From contig NZ_VLLE01000002.1 in the NCBI RefSeq assembly GCF_007830055.1, forward strand, positions 197,953 to 261,952: a DNA stretch of 64,000 bases. Direction: 5' to 3'. Position 1 is the stretch's first letter. Every line of letters begins with the position of its first letter. Below the pieces are notes generated by a model, which saw nothing but the letters and a program-made list of their open reading frames with translations, made no database searches and was not told where the DNA came from. The position numbers and the translations under genes were made by a program. Below, piece after piece: positions 1 to 7,409 of this stretch. Origin of the DNA: Lacibacter cauensis. GTDB taxonomy: Bacteria; Bacteroidota; Bacteroidia; Chitinophagales; Chitinophagaceae.

Positions 1-837
1 CTCGATTTAATGCAGCAGGGACATATCAACCTCAGCACAATTCAGTTTTTTGTATTGGATGAAGCAGACCGTATGTTAGATATGGGCTTTGTACAGGATG
101 TGCGCCGCATTATTGCCAAGCTGCCTGCCAAACGCCAGACATTATTTTTCTCTGCAACCATGCCAACCGAAATTCAGCAGTTGGCCAATATGCTGCTTAC
201 CAATCCCGTGAAGGTAGAAGTTACTCCCGTATCATCTACTGCCGAAATGATTACACAATCGGTTTATTTTGTTGAAAAGCAGAACAAGCTTTCGCTGTTG
301 GTGAAATTGCTGGAAGATACATCCATTGAATCGTTGTTGGTGTTTACACAAATGAAGCATGCAGCCGATAAGCTTGCACGCCAGTTGAACAATCATGGCA
401 TCCGTACAGAAGCGATTCATGGTAATAAATCGCAGAATGCAAGACAGGCTGCATTGAATAATTTCAAAAAACGCAAAACACGTGTGCTGGTAGCAACCGA
501 TATAGCTGCACGTGGTATTGATATTGATGAGTTAACGCATGTGCTCAACTACGAGTTACCAAATGTTCCTGAAACGTATGTACACCGTATTGGACGTACA
601 GGAAGAGCAGGAGCGAGTGGCGTTGCGTTTTCTTTTTGTGATTGGAGCGAGAAAACATTTTTAACAGACATTCAGAAGCTGATTAAAAAGCAGATACCTG
701 TTGTAAAAGATCATGCGTACGATATTGTAACCATGCACAGTTCACCTGCGCCGGTTGTAAATACGGCCATTCCTGTAATACAGAATATTCCAAGAGGTGG
801 TGGCCGCCGCTATGGTAAAACTTTTTCGCAGCGTTAA
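1..837 (+). CDS. rhlE: DEAD-box RNA helicase, RhlE type (5' partial)
   Basis: ATP-dependent RNA helicase that remodels RNA duplexes in the cytoplasm. The gene is cut by the window edge: the reading frame is open from base 1, before the first ATG at 10. Numbering from that ATG, motif II DEAD is at residues 17-20, motif III SAT at 48-50, motif V near ATDIAARGID and motif VI near HRIGRTGRAG; the N-terminal Q motif and Walker A are missing because they lie upstream. The C-terminal tail ends in a short basic RGGGRRYG stretch, as in RhlE proteins. Its stop codon overlaps the stop of the convergent ketoacyl synthase gene. The DEAD-box family is certain; RhlE rather than another paralogue is inferred from the tail and overall similarity. 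Confidence 0.93.
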   Translation, partial: LDLMQQGHINLSTIQFFVLDEADRMLDMGFVQDVRRIIAKLPAKRQTLFFSATMPTEIQQLANMLLTNPVKVEVTPVSSTAEMITQSVYFVEKQNKLSLLVKLLEDTSIESLLVFTQMKHAADKLARQLNNHGIRTEAIHGNKSQNARQAALNNFKKRKTRVLVATDIAARGIDIDELTHVLNYELPNVPETYVHRIGRTGRAGASGVAFSFCDWSEKTFLTDIQKLIKKQIPVVKDHAYDIVTMHSSPAPVVNTAIPVIQNIPRGGGRRYGKTFSQR

Positions 838-1907
838 TAACGGTAGCAAACCGCATTAATATTCATGCCTGCTCCAACAGAGGCAAACAGAATGACATCA
901 CCGGCTTCGAGCCGGTGATTTTTTAATTCACCTTTTCTTACAAGATCGTACAACGTGGGTATCGTGGCTACCGAGCTGTTGCCCAGCCAATGAATACTCA
1001 TAGGCATAATGTGATCGGGTGCAGTATTGATACCGTATAATTTGTACAGGCGGTTAATGATGCCTTCATCCATTTTTTCATTTGCCTGGTGAATAAATAC
1101 TTTCTTCAACTCGTGAATAGCTACGCCACTTTTATCCAGGCAATCTTTCATCGCCTGCGGTACATACTTCATTGCATATTCATACACTTTTCTTCCTTTC
1201 ATTTTGATGAACCGTACATGAGGATCGCTCTCGGGATAAAATGATGGCCCCATGTTAATGTAATTCACTTCTTCCAACGCATGGGTTTGTACAGCGGTGC
1301 TTAATAAGCCACTGCCATTTTCGGATGTATTGCTGTATTCAATTACTGCAGCACCGGCACCATCGCTGAAGATCATGCTGTCTCTGTCATACACATCAAT
1401 TACACGTGATAATGTTTCGGCACCAATTACCAATGCTTTTTTTGCAATACCGGCTTTAAAAAATGCATCGGCCTGTATAACGCCTTGTAACCAACCGGGG
1501 CAGCCGAATAAGATATCATACGCCACACAACTGGGGTTATGTATGCCCAGCTTGTGTTTTACGAGTGAGGCTAATGATGGTACTGCATCGGTTTGTATGG
1601 TATGCTTTAATACATTACCAAAGTTATGTGCAACAATAATCTGGTCGAGTGTTTCAGGATCATCTCCGCTGTTTACAACGGCTTCTTTTGCTGCAATGGC
1701 TGCAATATCGGCGGTGCTTAAATCGTCGGTGGTATAACGGCGCTCTTCAATACCGGTTATCTGTTTAAATTTTTCTACCACTTCAGCTGGCGGAGTAGGT
1801 AAGGGCACATGTTCCTCAGTATAAAACAAATGCTTTGCAAAATCAGTGTTGGTTTGTACAACAGGAGGTATGTACGAACCGGTACCTTTAATAATTGAGC
1901 GTTGCAT
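834..1907 (-). CDS. 3-oxoacyl-ACP synthase III family protein
   Basis: Thiolase-fold condensing enzyme of the FabH/KASIII group, which joins an acyl-CoA starter to malonyl-ACP. The Cys-His-Asn triad is visible: Cys136 in the FGCPGW loop, His273 in HQAN and Asn310 in GNSS. At 357 residues it is longer than housekeeping FabH (about 320-330), with an extra stretch near residues 30-50. It stands alone, not in a fatty-acid operon, so it may serve a specialised lipid or pigment starter step rather than bulk fatty-acid initiation; this is inference. The ATG at 1907 follows the terminator of the upstream gene by about 20 bases. The 3' end overlaps the helicase stop by 4 nt (convergent). Confidence 0.9.
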   Translation of the reverse strand: MQRSIIKGTGSYIPPVVQTNTDFAKHLFYTEEHVPLPTPPAEVVEKFKQITGIEERRYTTDDLSTADIAAIAAKEAVVNSGDDPETLDQIIVAHNFGNVLKHTIQTDAVPSLASLVKHKLGIHNPSCVAYDILFGCPGWLQGVIQADAFFKAGIAKKALVIGAETLSRVIDVYDRDSMIFSDGAGAAVIEYSNTSENGSGLLSTAVQTHALEEVNYINMGPSFYPESDPHVRFIKMKGRKVYEYAMKYVPQAMKDCLDKSGVAIHELKKVFIHQANEKMDEGIINRLYKLYGINTAPDHIMPMSIHWLGNSSVATIPTLYDLVRKGELKNHRLEAGDVILFASVGAGMNINAVCYRY

Positions 1908-1923
1908 ACAATATGGTTATCGA

Positions 1924-1954
1924 TAAAAAAAACGCCTGCATCGGGTGCAGGCGC
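1924..1954 (-). terminator. Intrinsic terminator of the 126-residue gene
   Basis: An 8-bp perfect stem (CGCCTGCA, 1933-1940, with 1946-1953) and 5-nt loop. On the minus strand it is followed by an uninterrupted T run (1925-1932). It sits just after the stop of the upstream minus-strand gene and just before the ketoacyl synthase start, so it should separate the two. Confidence 0.85.
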
Positions 1955-1998
1955 TGAAATATTTTTGTAAAAAGATGCAAACTAAATTATTAAAAAAA

Positions 1999-2379
1999 TT
2001 ATTCCGGCGCATCTGCATTATCTGTTGCTGTAATGGCTTCGTCCACTTCCTGAACTGCTACCTGCAGGTGCTGTTTAATAGAAAGGGAAAATGCATTCGT
2101 CATCGAGAACTCTACATGCTTATCCATAAGGAAACGTTTCATGTTCTCATCTTCGAGCAAAAAAGCAGCAAACTCTTTTGCAAAAGGCGGTTGTTTCGAT
2201 TGGTTGTTCATACGTGCATTTACCAGTTCCAGATTGTTAAAGCTGTAACGGATTTTCCTGCCTGCGGCAGCACGTTCAAAATCGGTATGGTTCATCTGCA
2301 GTAACTGCTCACTTTGCGCCGAACGCTTTAATAAAATCTGAATAACCGGTAAATACTTTCGCCAGGTTTGTGTAAACAT
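1999..2379 (-). CDS. Conserved hypothetical protein, 126 aa
   Basis: Not recognised as a named family. It is a soluble, mixed-charge protein with no signal peptide or membrane segment and an acidic C-terminal tail. It runs in the same direction as the 84-residue gene and the RRM gene upstream (gaps of 23 and 46 bases), so the three could be one transcript ending at the terminator at 1924-1954. Its place next to an RNA-binding protein suggests but does not show an RNA-related role. Codon use looks like that of its neighbours. Confidence 0.72.
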   Translation of the reverse strand: MFTQTWRKYLPVIQILLKRSAQSEQLLQMNHTDFERAAAGRKIRYSFNNLELVNARMNNQSKQPPFAKEFAAFLLEDENMKRFLMDKHVEFSMTNAFSLSIKQHLQVAVQEVDEAITATDNADAPE

Positions 2380-2402
2380 ATGCTGTGTTTAAAAAACGTT
2401 GT

Positions 2403-2657
2403 TTAAATCGCCTCACTTAATTTGGTAAATTCTGCACCGTTGAAAATACGGGCAAGACCGCTGTCTTTTGTACGGTTCCATTCTTCCATTTTCGACTCCG
2501 AAATAATCCGCCAAAAGTTTTTACTCTTCAGTTCTTCGTAATCGTGGTTACGGATAAAAATACCTTTTACGGTACTGCGTTGTTTAAAGAAGATATTCAC
2601 CTTCTCACTCTTTCTTGCTTTGGTTTCAATAAACTTTTCAATCATGTCATTCGTCAT
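2403..2657 (-). CDS. Small conserved hypothetical protein, 84 aa
   Basis: A small basic protein resembling a family of short Bacteroidota proteins I have seen without assigned function: an N-terminal EKFIETKA helix, a central strand-rich part and a C-terminal RIFNGAEFTKL motif. No catalytic motif, signal or membrane segment is visible. It lies between the RRM gene and the 126-residue gene on the same strand and could be co-transcribed. The ATG at 2657 is used; an internal ATG four codons later is also possible. Confidence 0.75.
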   Translation of the reverse strand: MTNDMIEKFIETKARKSEKVNIFFKQRSTVKGIFIRNHDYEELKSKNFWRIISESKMEEWNRTKDSGLARIFNGAEFTKLSEAI

Positions 2658-2703
2658 ACTGCACTGAGATTTTTATATGAATAAAAGAAATTGCTGAAAA
2701 AAA

Positions 2704-2973
2704 TTACCAGCGATTGTTACGTGGTTTTTCCTCACGTGGTCTTGCTTCCGATACCCTGATGGCCCGGCCTTCAACTGTTTTTCCGTTTAATTCGGCAATG
2801 GCTGTACCGGCAGCTGCATCGTCGGGCATTTCTACAAAACCAAATCCACGGCTTTGATTGGTCATTTTATCGATAATAACCTTTGCAGAAGTTACCTCAC
2901 CGTAACCTGAAAATAACTGGCTTAATTCTGCATCCTGTACAGTATAGCCTAAATTGGAGACATAAATGTTCAT
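2704..2973 (-). CDS. Single-RRM RNA-binding protein
   Basis: A compact one-domain RNA recognition motif protein of 89 residues. RNP2 is IYVSNL (residues 3-8) and RNP1 is RGFGFVEM (42-49), with aromatic residues in the positions that stack on RNA bases; a short basic tail (RPREEKPRNNRW) follows. Such stand-alone RRM proteins in Bacteroidota and cyanobacteria are often cold-inducible RNA chaperones, which is family knowledge, not shown here. It is divergent from the VOC gene, with a 196-base spacer that must hold both promoters. It probably heads a three-gene minus-strand unit. Confidence 0.92.
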   Translation of the reverse strand: MNIYVSNLGYTVQDAELSQLFSGYGEVTSAKVIIDKMTNQSRGFGFVEMPDDAAAGTAIAELNGKTVEGRAIRVSEARPREEKPRNNRW

Positions 2974-3169
2974 CCTGCATGTTTTAGCGTAAAGAAACGT
3001 TGAGCTTAATGCTGGTGTAAAAGAAAAATAGGAGGGACGATGTTATAATTCGCTTACAAGAGATTACTCAAATGAACATTAAAGGTAACCTTTCTTTTCG
3101 GGAACAGCCGATTTATTTTGCCTGACAGCTGTAGCAGAAACCACCTATCTTGCTGTTTTAACAAATACT

Positions 3170-3571
3170 ATGCAGCAACGAATAGCACAACTGGCTTTGG
3201 TGGTAAAGGATTACGATGAAGCCATTGCTTTTTACCGGGATAAACTTTTGTTCAGTTTGGTAGAAGACACTGTTTTAAGCGAAACTAAGCGCTGGGTGGT
3301 AATGGCTCCTCCCGGCAACAGCATCACGTATTTGCTGCTGGCAAAAGCAGCCAATGAAAAACAGCTGGCGAGCGTAGGTAACCAAACAGGTGGCCGTGTA
3401 TTTCTTTTTTTGCATACTGATGATCTGCAACGTGACTATGAGCGTATGAAAGCTGCAGGTGTAAATTTTGTGCGTGAACCTTCGGTTGAAGTGTTTGGCA
3501 AAGTAGCAGTGTTTGAAGACTTGTACGGTACACTTTGGGATATGATTGAACCGGCAACCCCGGAATTTTAA
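3170..3571 (+). CDS. VOC family (glyoxalase/dioxygenase fold) protein
   Basis: 133-residue member of the vicinal oxygen chelate superfamily, built from two beta-alpha-beta-beta-beta modules. The N-terminal module starts RIAQLALVVKDYDEAIAFYRDKL and the C-terminal module ends with DLYGTLWDMIEP, the usual location of the glutamate metal ligand. Glyoxalases, dioxygenases and fosfomycin-type resistance proteins share this fold, so the substrate cannot be assigned. It is monocistronic and divergent from the RRM gene. Confidence 0.85.
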   Translation: MQQRIAQLALVVKDYDEAIAFYRDKLLFSLVEDTVLSETKRWVVMAPPGNSITYLLLAKAANEKQLASVGNQTGGRVFLFLHTDDLQRDYERMKAAGVNFVREPSVEVFGKVAVFEDLYGTLWDMIEPATPEF

Positions 3572-3645
3572 ACAAGTAGAACGTTTATCCGCTCTTGGGA
3601 GGGGCGTCAGCATCTTACGTAAGCCGGGAAATTATATGGGGTGGG

Positions 3646-3673
3646 TAACTTATAACTCTTAACCCATAACTTG
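3646..3673 (+). repeat. Heptad-periodic repeat, 4 units (TAACTTA type)
   Basis: Four consecutive 7-nt units each beginning TAAC (TAACTTA, TAACTCT, TAACCCA, TAACTTG) just beyond the 3' end of the Nudix gene. One of several 7-nt-period intergenic arrays in this window with unrelated unit sequences. Confidence 0.65.
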
Positions 3674-3674
3674 C

Positions 3675-4292
3675 TCACACCAAACGCAACACATCTTTAA
3701 TAGAAGGAAATGTATTGTTCAAATACAGTCCGATATCTTCTTTCTTTACCCATTTAATTTCCAGAATATCCTCTTCGGTTTGTGGGGTTGTGGTTTGCGC
3801 CCCTTTTACCTTCATTTTATACCAGTGCGAATCTTTGAGGATGTGCTTGCCAAATTCGTTGTAAGTATGATAGGTAATGGTAAGAAGCTCGCCCAATTCC
3901 GGTTGTTGTAACCCTGTTTCTTCCTCTACCTCCCGTACGGCACACTGCTCAATGGTTTCACCCGGGTCGAGCTTACCCTTGGGCAGATCCCATTTGCCCC
4001 GGCGGTGTATCAGCAGGTATTGGCCTTTTTCATTTTCCACCAAACCACCTGCGGCTGTAACCAATGTAAAGTGTTTAAAGAAAACTTTTTTCAGCTCATC
4101 AAGATCGCTGTGCAATAAAATGCCTGCATGAAACTCCTCCTTTGCAATTTCGTGCAGCAGCGATTTAATGGCAGGCCCCGAAATTTCATCCATTAACACA
4201 GCATCGGGGTGATGCATGTATTCTTCAATAGTAGCATCCACTTCGTTACAAAGGAAAACCGGTTTATCGCCAAAATAGATTTTGATGAACAT
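3675..4292 (-). CDS. Nudix hydrolase
   Basis: Hydrolyses a nucleoside diphosphate linked to another moiety. The complete Nudix box G-x5-E-x7-REVEEETGL runs from Gly106 to Leu128, with the metal-binding glutamates in REVEEE. The approximately 75-residue N-terminal extension before the Nudix fold is unlike the short MutT type and is seen in some Bacteroidota proteins; its role is unknown. Substrate is not predictable from sequence. It is divergent from pyrE across a spacer made mostly of heptad repeats. Confidence 0.9.
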   Translation of the reverse strand: MFIKIYFGDKPVFLCNEVDATIEEYMHHPDAVLMDEISGPAIKSLLHEIAKEEFHAGILLHSDLDELKKVFFKHFTLVTAAGGLVENEKGQYLLIHRRGKWDLPKGKLDPGETIEQCAVREVEEETGLQQPELGELLTITYHTYNEFGKHILKDSHWYKMKVKGAQTTTPQTEEDILEIKWVKKEDIGLYLNNTFPSIKDVLRLV

Positions 4293-4301
4293 GGGGGTAG
4301 A

Positions 4302-4500
4302 AGGTTTGAGGTTGTGGGTTTGAGTTGCAAGTTACAGGTTTCTGGTTGCAGGTTTCCGGTTGCTTGTGCCTTGCTCCTTGGATTTTCCTGTTTCCTGAAC
4401 CTTGTTCCTTCGGTTTTTGCTTTTTGGATATTTTCCCTTGTACCCTGTTTTTGTTCCTTGGATTTTGGTTTTTCTTGAGCCTTGTCCCTTGTTCCTTATT
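4302..4500 (+). repeat. Long heptad-periodic degenerate repeat between Nudix gene and pyrE
   Basis: The spacer starts with about nine 7-nt units of GGTTGCA/GGTTTCC type (4302-4364), then changes to units of CCTTGCT/TTTCCTG/CCTTGTT type that continue with some phase slips to the pyrE promoter. The strand bias (T and G rich on plus) creates long meaningless open frames on both strands, which I do not call genes. Confidence 0.8.
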
Positions 4501-4504
4501 TTTG
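4497..4504 (+). promoter_or_regulatory. Candidate -7 promoter box for pyrE
   Basis: TATTTTTG followed by CCGC matches the Bacteroidota -7 element TAnnTTTG and the extended form seen at other genes here. It ends 4 nt before the pyrE ATG, so the transcript would be leaderless or nearly so. No clear -33 TTTG lies at the expected distance. Confidence 0.5.
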
Positions 4505-4508
4505 CCGC

Positions 4509-5144
4509 ATGACAAATGAACAAGCTGTAGCCGAGAAACTGTTACAAGTTAAGGCCATTAAACTAAATGTAAAAGAGCCCTTTACCTGGGCCAGTGGCTG
4601 GAAAAGTCCTATTTACTGCGATAACCGCAAAGTCTTATCCTTTCCGCATGTACGTGAGTTTATCAAGAGCGAAATGTGCAATGTTATTTTCGAACAGTTT
4701 CCCAATGCAGAACTGCTGGCAGGTGTAGCTACCGCCGGTATTGCCTGGGGTGCTATGGCGGCCGATCAGTTGAAGCTGCCTTATATCTATGTGCGTCCGA
4801 AACCCAAAGAACACGGATTGGGTAACCAGATTGAAGGAGCCTACGAACCCGGACAAAAAGTAGTGGTGATTGAAGACCTTATCTCTACCGGTAAAAGCAG
4901 TCTTCAGGTGGTAGATGTGTTGAAGGCAGCAGGTGTGGAAGTAATTGGTATGGTATCCATTTTCAACTATGGGTTTGATGCCGCCAAAGATGCATTTGCT
5001 AATGCCGGGGTGAAATATCTGTCGCTTACCAATTATCCCACACTCATTCAGCTAGCAATCGATAAGCAGATTGTGGAAGCAGGCGAACAGGAAGTTTTGT
5101 TAAAATGGAGTGCCGACCCTGCCAATTGGAAGGGAATGGAGTAA
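4509..5144 (+). CDS. pyrE: Orotate phosphoribosyltransferase
   Basis: Converts orotate and PRPP to orotidine 5'-monophosphate in de novo pyrimidine synthesis. The PRPP-binding loop VVVIEDLISTGKSS and the YVRPKPKEHG segment, which carries active-site lysine and histidine, identify it. 211 residues is normal. I chose the ATG at 4509 (MTNEQAVAEKLL) rather than an in-frame start 27 nt upstream, because the family begins there and the -7 box abuts it. It is monocistronic; the next gene is 145 bases away behind a palindrome. Confidence 0.95.
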   Translation: MTNEQAVAEKLLQVKAIKLNVKEPFTWASGWKSPIYCDNRKVLSFPHVREFIKSEMCNVIFEQFPNAELLAGVATAGIAWGAMAADQLKLPYIYVRPKPKEHGLGNQIEGAYEPGQKVVVIEDLISTGKSSLQVVDVLKAAGVEVIGMVSIFNYGFDAAKDAFANAGVKYLSLTNYPTLIQLAIDKQIVEAGEQEVLLKWSADPANWKGME

Positions 5145-5214
5145 TTTCATATCGGCACTGCTACTCCTCATGAATTATAGTCCAAAAAACTGTTCTGTGT
5201 CTAATCAGGGCGTA

Positions 5215-5232
5215 ATCCCCTCCTTGGAGGGG
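5215..5232 (+). repeat. Dispersed palindromic repeat, copy 1
   Basis: ATCCCCTCCTTGGAGGGG, an almost perfect palindrome, identical over 18 nt to 39672-39689. It lies between pyrE and the metal-binding-domain gene. Confidence 0.75.
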
Positions 5233-5289
5233 GCTTGGGGGTGGGTCTCTTCAAAATCAGACAACTTAAAAACAATAACTACTCAACAC

Positions 5290-5649
5290 ATGAAAACATT
5301 CCTCAGCGTACTCTTCCTGGCGGTAACATTTACCGCCTCGGCCCAGTTTAAAAAGCCCATTGTGGCACAAATAAAAACACCACAGGCCCAATGTGCCGAG
5401 TGCAAAGAGCGCATTGAAAAGTTTATGAAAACGGAAGAAGGCGTGGTGAAAGTAGTGGTAGACATCCGTAAAAAAATAACCACCGTCACCTTTGCACCCG
5501 ACCGCACCAATATCGAAAACGTAAAAACAGCCATTGCCAACCTCGGTTTTGATGCCGATGATGTGGTGGCTGAAGCGGAACAATACAAACGCTTACCCCT
5601 TTGCTGCAAACGGGAAGCCGATGGTGGCGGACCGCCCAAAAAACAATAA
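5290..5649 (+). CDS. Secreted heavy-metal-associated (HMA) domain protein
   Basis: 119-residue exported protein: an N-terminal signal peptide (MKTFLSVLFLAVTFTASA, cleavage before QF) then one ferredoxin-like HMA domain of the kind that binds Cu(I) or other soft metals. The metal site is CAEC around residues 35-38, and a second Cys pair (LCCK) lies near the C-terminus. Typical HMA is MxCxxC; here the second Cys is at spacing C-x2-C but the Met is replaced. The ATG at 5290 is used because it starts the signal peptide; longer in-frame starts run into the palindrome. A strong terminator follows directly. Confidence 0.85.
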   Translation: MKTFLSVLFLAVTFTASAQFKKPIVAQIKTPQAQCAECKERIEKFMKTEEGVVKVVVDIRKKITTVTFAPDRTNIENVKTAIANLGFDADDVVAEAEQYKRLPLCCKREADGGGPPKKQ

Positions 5650-5666
5650 TTCAAAGCTGAAAATAG

Positions 5667-5701
5667 AAAGCCCCATCGTTTAGAGCGATGGGGCTTTTTT
5701 T
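5667..5701 (+). terminator. Intrinsic terminator
   Basis: 9-bp GC-rich stem (5670-5678 with 5686-5694), 7-nt loop and a 7-T run, placed 20 nt after the HMA gene stop. Confidence 0.92.
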
Positions 5702-5921
5702 GTGCGGTTGTAGCATGAGCGCTTTAACGTATTTTGCCGCCTCGTACTTTAACCCCCAAGGCTAACTTGTAATTAATTTCTTTTAAATGTTTGAGGAAAG
5801 AAGAATGTCCTTTTTTCTGCCTAACAGATTCCTCCTTTGTCGGAAAGACAACTTTCGGGGCAGCAGTACAAATAGGTGAGGTTGAGAACAGAAACTCAAA
5901 ATAAGAAACCTAAAACCTTCT

Positions 5922-6383
5922 CTACGGAGCCGGCTCCAAAATCCCCAACTCGTGTTTGCCCTCGTAGGCCAGCGGAATGGTTTTAAAAAGTCCGCCTACA
6001 CCTGCCCGGATGGTGCCGTTGGCCCGGATGGTTACCTGCCTGCTGGAAATGGCCGACCAGGCATTTTTGAACAAATTCTTCATATCCGTTTTAATCCGGA
6101 GGGGTATGGCAAAGTCTGCCTTTCTGGCAACCTTGATCAACGTGTCGCTGTAGGCCCTTCCCAAATACACATCATCTACATACACATCAGCCTCGGTGTG
6201 ATTGACCTGGAAACCGAGGCGGTTGGGGTTGTTGTAAACCAGTTCCATGTACACGGTTGTTTCATTTAACCCGATCGACTCCAGCCGAAGGTTTTGAAAA
6301 TCCTTGTACTCCGGAATCTTAAAAGGGTTGCAGGAACAGAAAAACAGGACCAAGAGGAGCAGGAGAGAGAAGGTTCGTAACAC
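5922..6383 (-). CDS. LEA type 2 family lipoprotein
   Basis: 153 residues. The N-terminus is a lipoprotein signal (LLLLVLFFCSC), so the mature protein is probably membrane anchored. The rest is one LEA14/WHy-type beta-sandwich: the YKDFQNLRLESI start, the NPNRLGF segment (the conserved NPN of the family), and IPLRIKTDMKNLF. Bacterial LEA2 lipoproteins have no clear biochemical role. It is alone on the minus strand. Confidence 0.83.
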   Translation of the reverse strand: MLRTFSLLLLLVLFFCSCNPFKIPEYKDFQNLRLESIGLNETTVYMELVYNNPNRLGFQVNHTEADVYVDDVYLGRAYSDTLIKVARKADFAIPLRIKTDMKNLFKNAWSAISSRQVTIRANGTIRAGVGGLFKTIPLAYEGKHELGILEPAP

Positions 6384-6678
6384 GCTTTTTGAGTTTGGCG
6401 CAAATTAACACAAGCTGTTGATATCTCTTTTAAAAGCTTTCGTGGAAGGTCTTACTTTTGAACTAAATTCATTAGCGGATTTTGGGGTAAAGAAGCTACC
6501 GGAGAAAGGCAAAGGATTGTAGTACTTAAATATAATAGTAAATGGTTGTTTTTAAATTTATTAACTATATTTTATTTATTTTTAAATAAATGCAAAATGT
6601 ACCTATAAATCGTTGAAACAGTCCTTTAAAAATGACTTTGGATAACATGGAGGTTAACAGAATTTAAATATAATATAA
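6384..6678. other. AT-rich intergenic spacer
   Basis: 295 bases without a credible gene. The second half (about 6520-6660) is strongly AT-rich with many TTTAAATA-like runs. It probably holds the promoters of the divergent LEA and WbqC genes, but I see no clear box. The AT-rich composition continues into the first 35-40 codons of the WbqC gene. Confidence 0.5.
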
Positions 6679-7275
6679 ATGATTGATTTACATTATTTTG
6701 GAGATATTTATTCGTATTTAAAATTTATACAACGAACAAATGTTGAATTTTCGCCATATCAAAACTACCAAAGAGCCTCAAAATTGAACCGAATGCGGTT
6801 AATGGGAGCTAATGGTCCACTCCTCCTCAGCGTGCCGTTAGAGGGCGGCAGAGACCAGCAGGTGGCATTGAAGGGTTTGCGGATCTCCTATGCCGAACCC
6901 TGGCAACGGATCCATTGGCGGGGTATCCACGACAATTACCGGAAGGCTCCCTGGTTTGAGGACTATGCCCCCGGGCTGGAAAGCCTGTACCGGAAGCGGG
7001 AGAAATTTCTGCTGGACCTGAACCTAAAAACCACTGAATGGGCAGTACAACGACTAAAACTAAAAGTTGACTTTTTGGCAGTAGAAAGGGAGCAGGACCT
7101 CCTGAAGCAGGTGCAGGTTGCAAAAGACTCCGGGCAGCCGAAGACCGGTAGCTGGCCAGTGTACCAGCAGGTTTTTGGTGAACGGCATGGGTTTGTACCC
7201 AATCTGAGTATTGTTGATTTGTTGCTTTGTGAAGGGCCGATGGCCATTAACTATTTAAAAAAAATTGCACTGTAA
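6679..7275 (+). CDS. WbqC-like family protein
   Basis: 198 residues, usual length for the WbqC family, which often lies near polysaccharide or envelope genes and has no proven reaction. Family marks visible: FSPYQNYQRASKLNRMRL, GANGPLLLSVPLEGGR, and WQRIHWRGIHDNYRKAPWFEDY. The first 110 bases are AT-rich, while from about 6790 the gene is distinctly GC-rich, an abrupt shift within one gene. Downstream lie 134 bases without a feature, then the large T9SS cargo. Confidence 0.85.
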   Translation: MIDLHYFGDIYSYLKFIQRTNVEFSPYQNYQRASKLNRMRLMGANGPLLLSVPLEGGRDQQVALKGLRISYAEPWQRIHWRGIHDNYRKAPWFEDYAPGLESLYRKREKFLLDLNLKTTEWAVQRLKLKVDFLAVEREQDLLKQVQVAKDSGQPKTGSWPVYQQVFGERHGFVPNLSIVDLLLCEGPMAINYLKKIAL

Positions 7276-7409
7276 TAAAAGTTTGCAGCCGATTAAACGT
7301 CAAACGCTTTCTTTAGTCTAACATCCTTACATGAAGAATTGCTGACCTGATTGAAGTTACCCACCATTTAATCATTAACTTGTAACCCGCTCTTCAGGCT
7401 GCTTAAAAA

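Noticed and set aside
1297-1737. 146-codon plus-strand frame inside the ketoacyl synthase
   Set aside because: Antisense shadow; catalytic Cys, His and Asn are all in the minus-strand frame.
4209-4523. Several overlapping open frames on both strands before pyrE
   Set aside because: They lie in heptad-repeat DNA, which lacks stops by composition; no family or start context.
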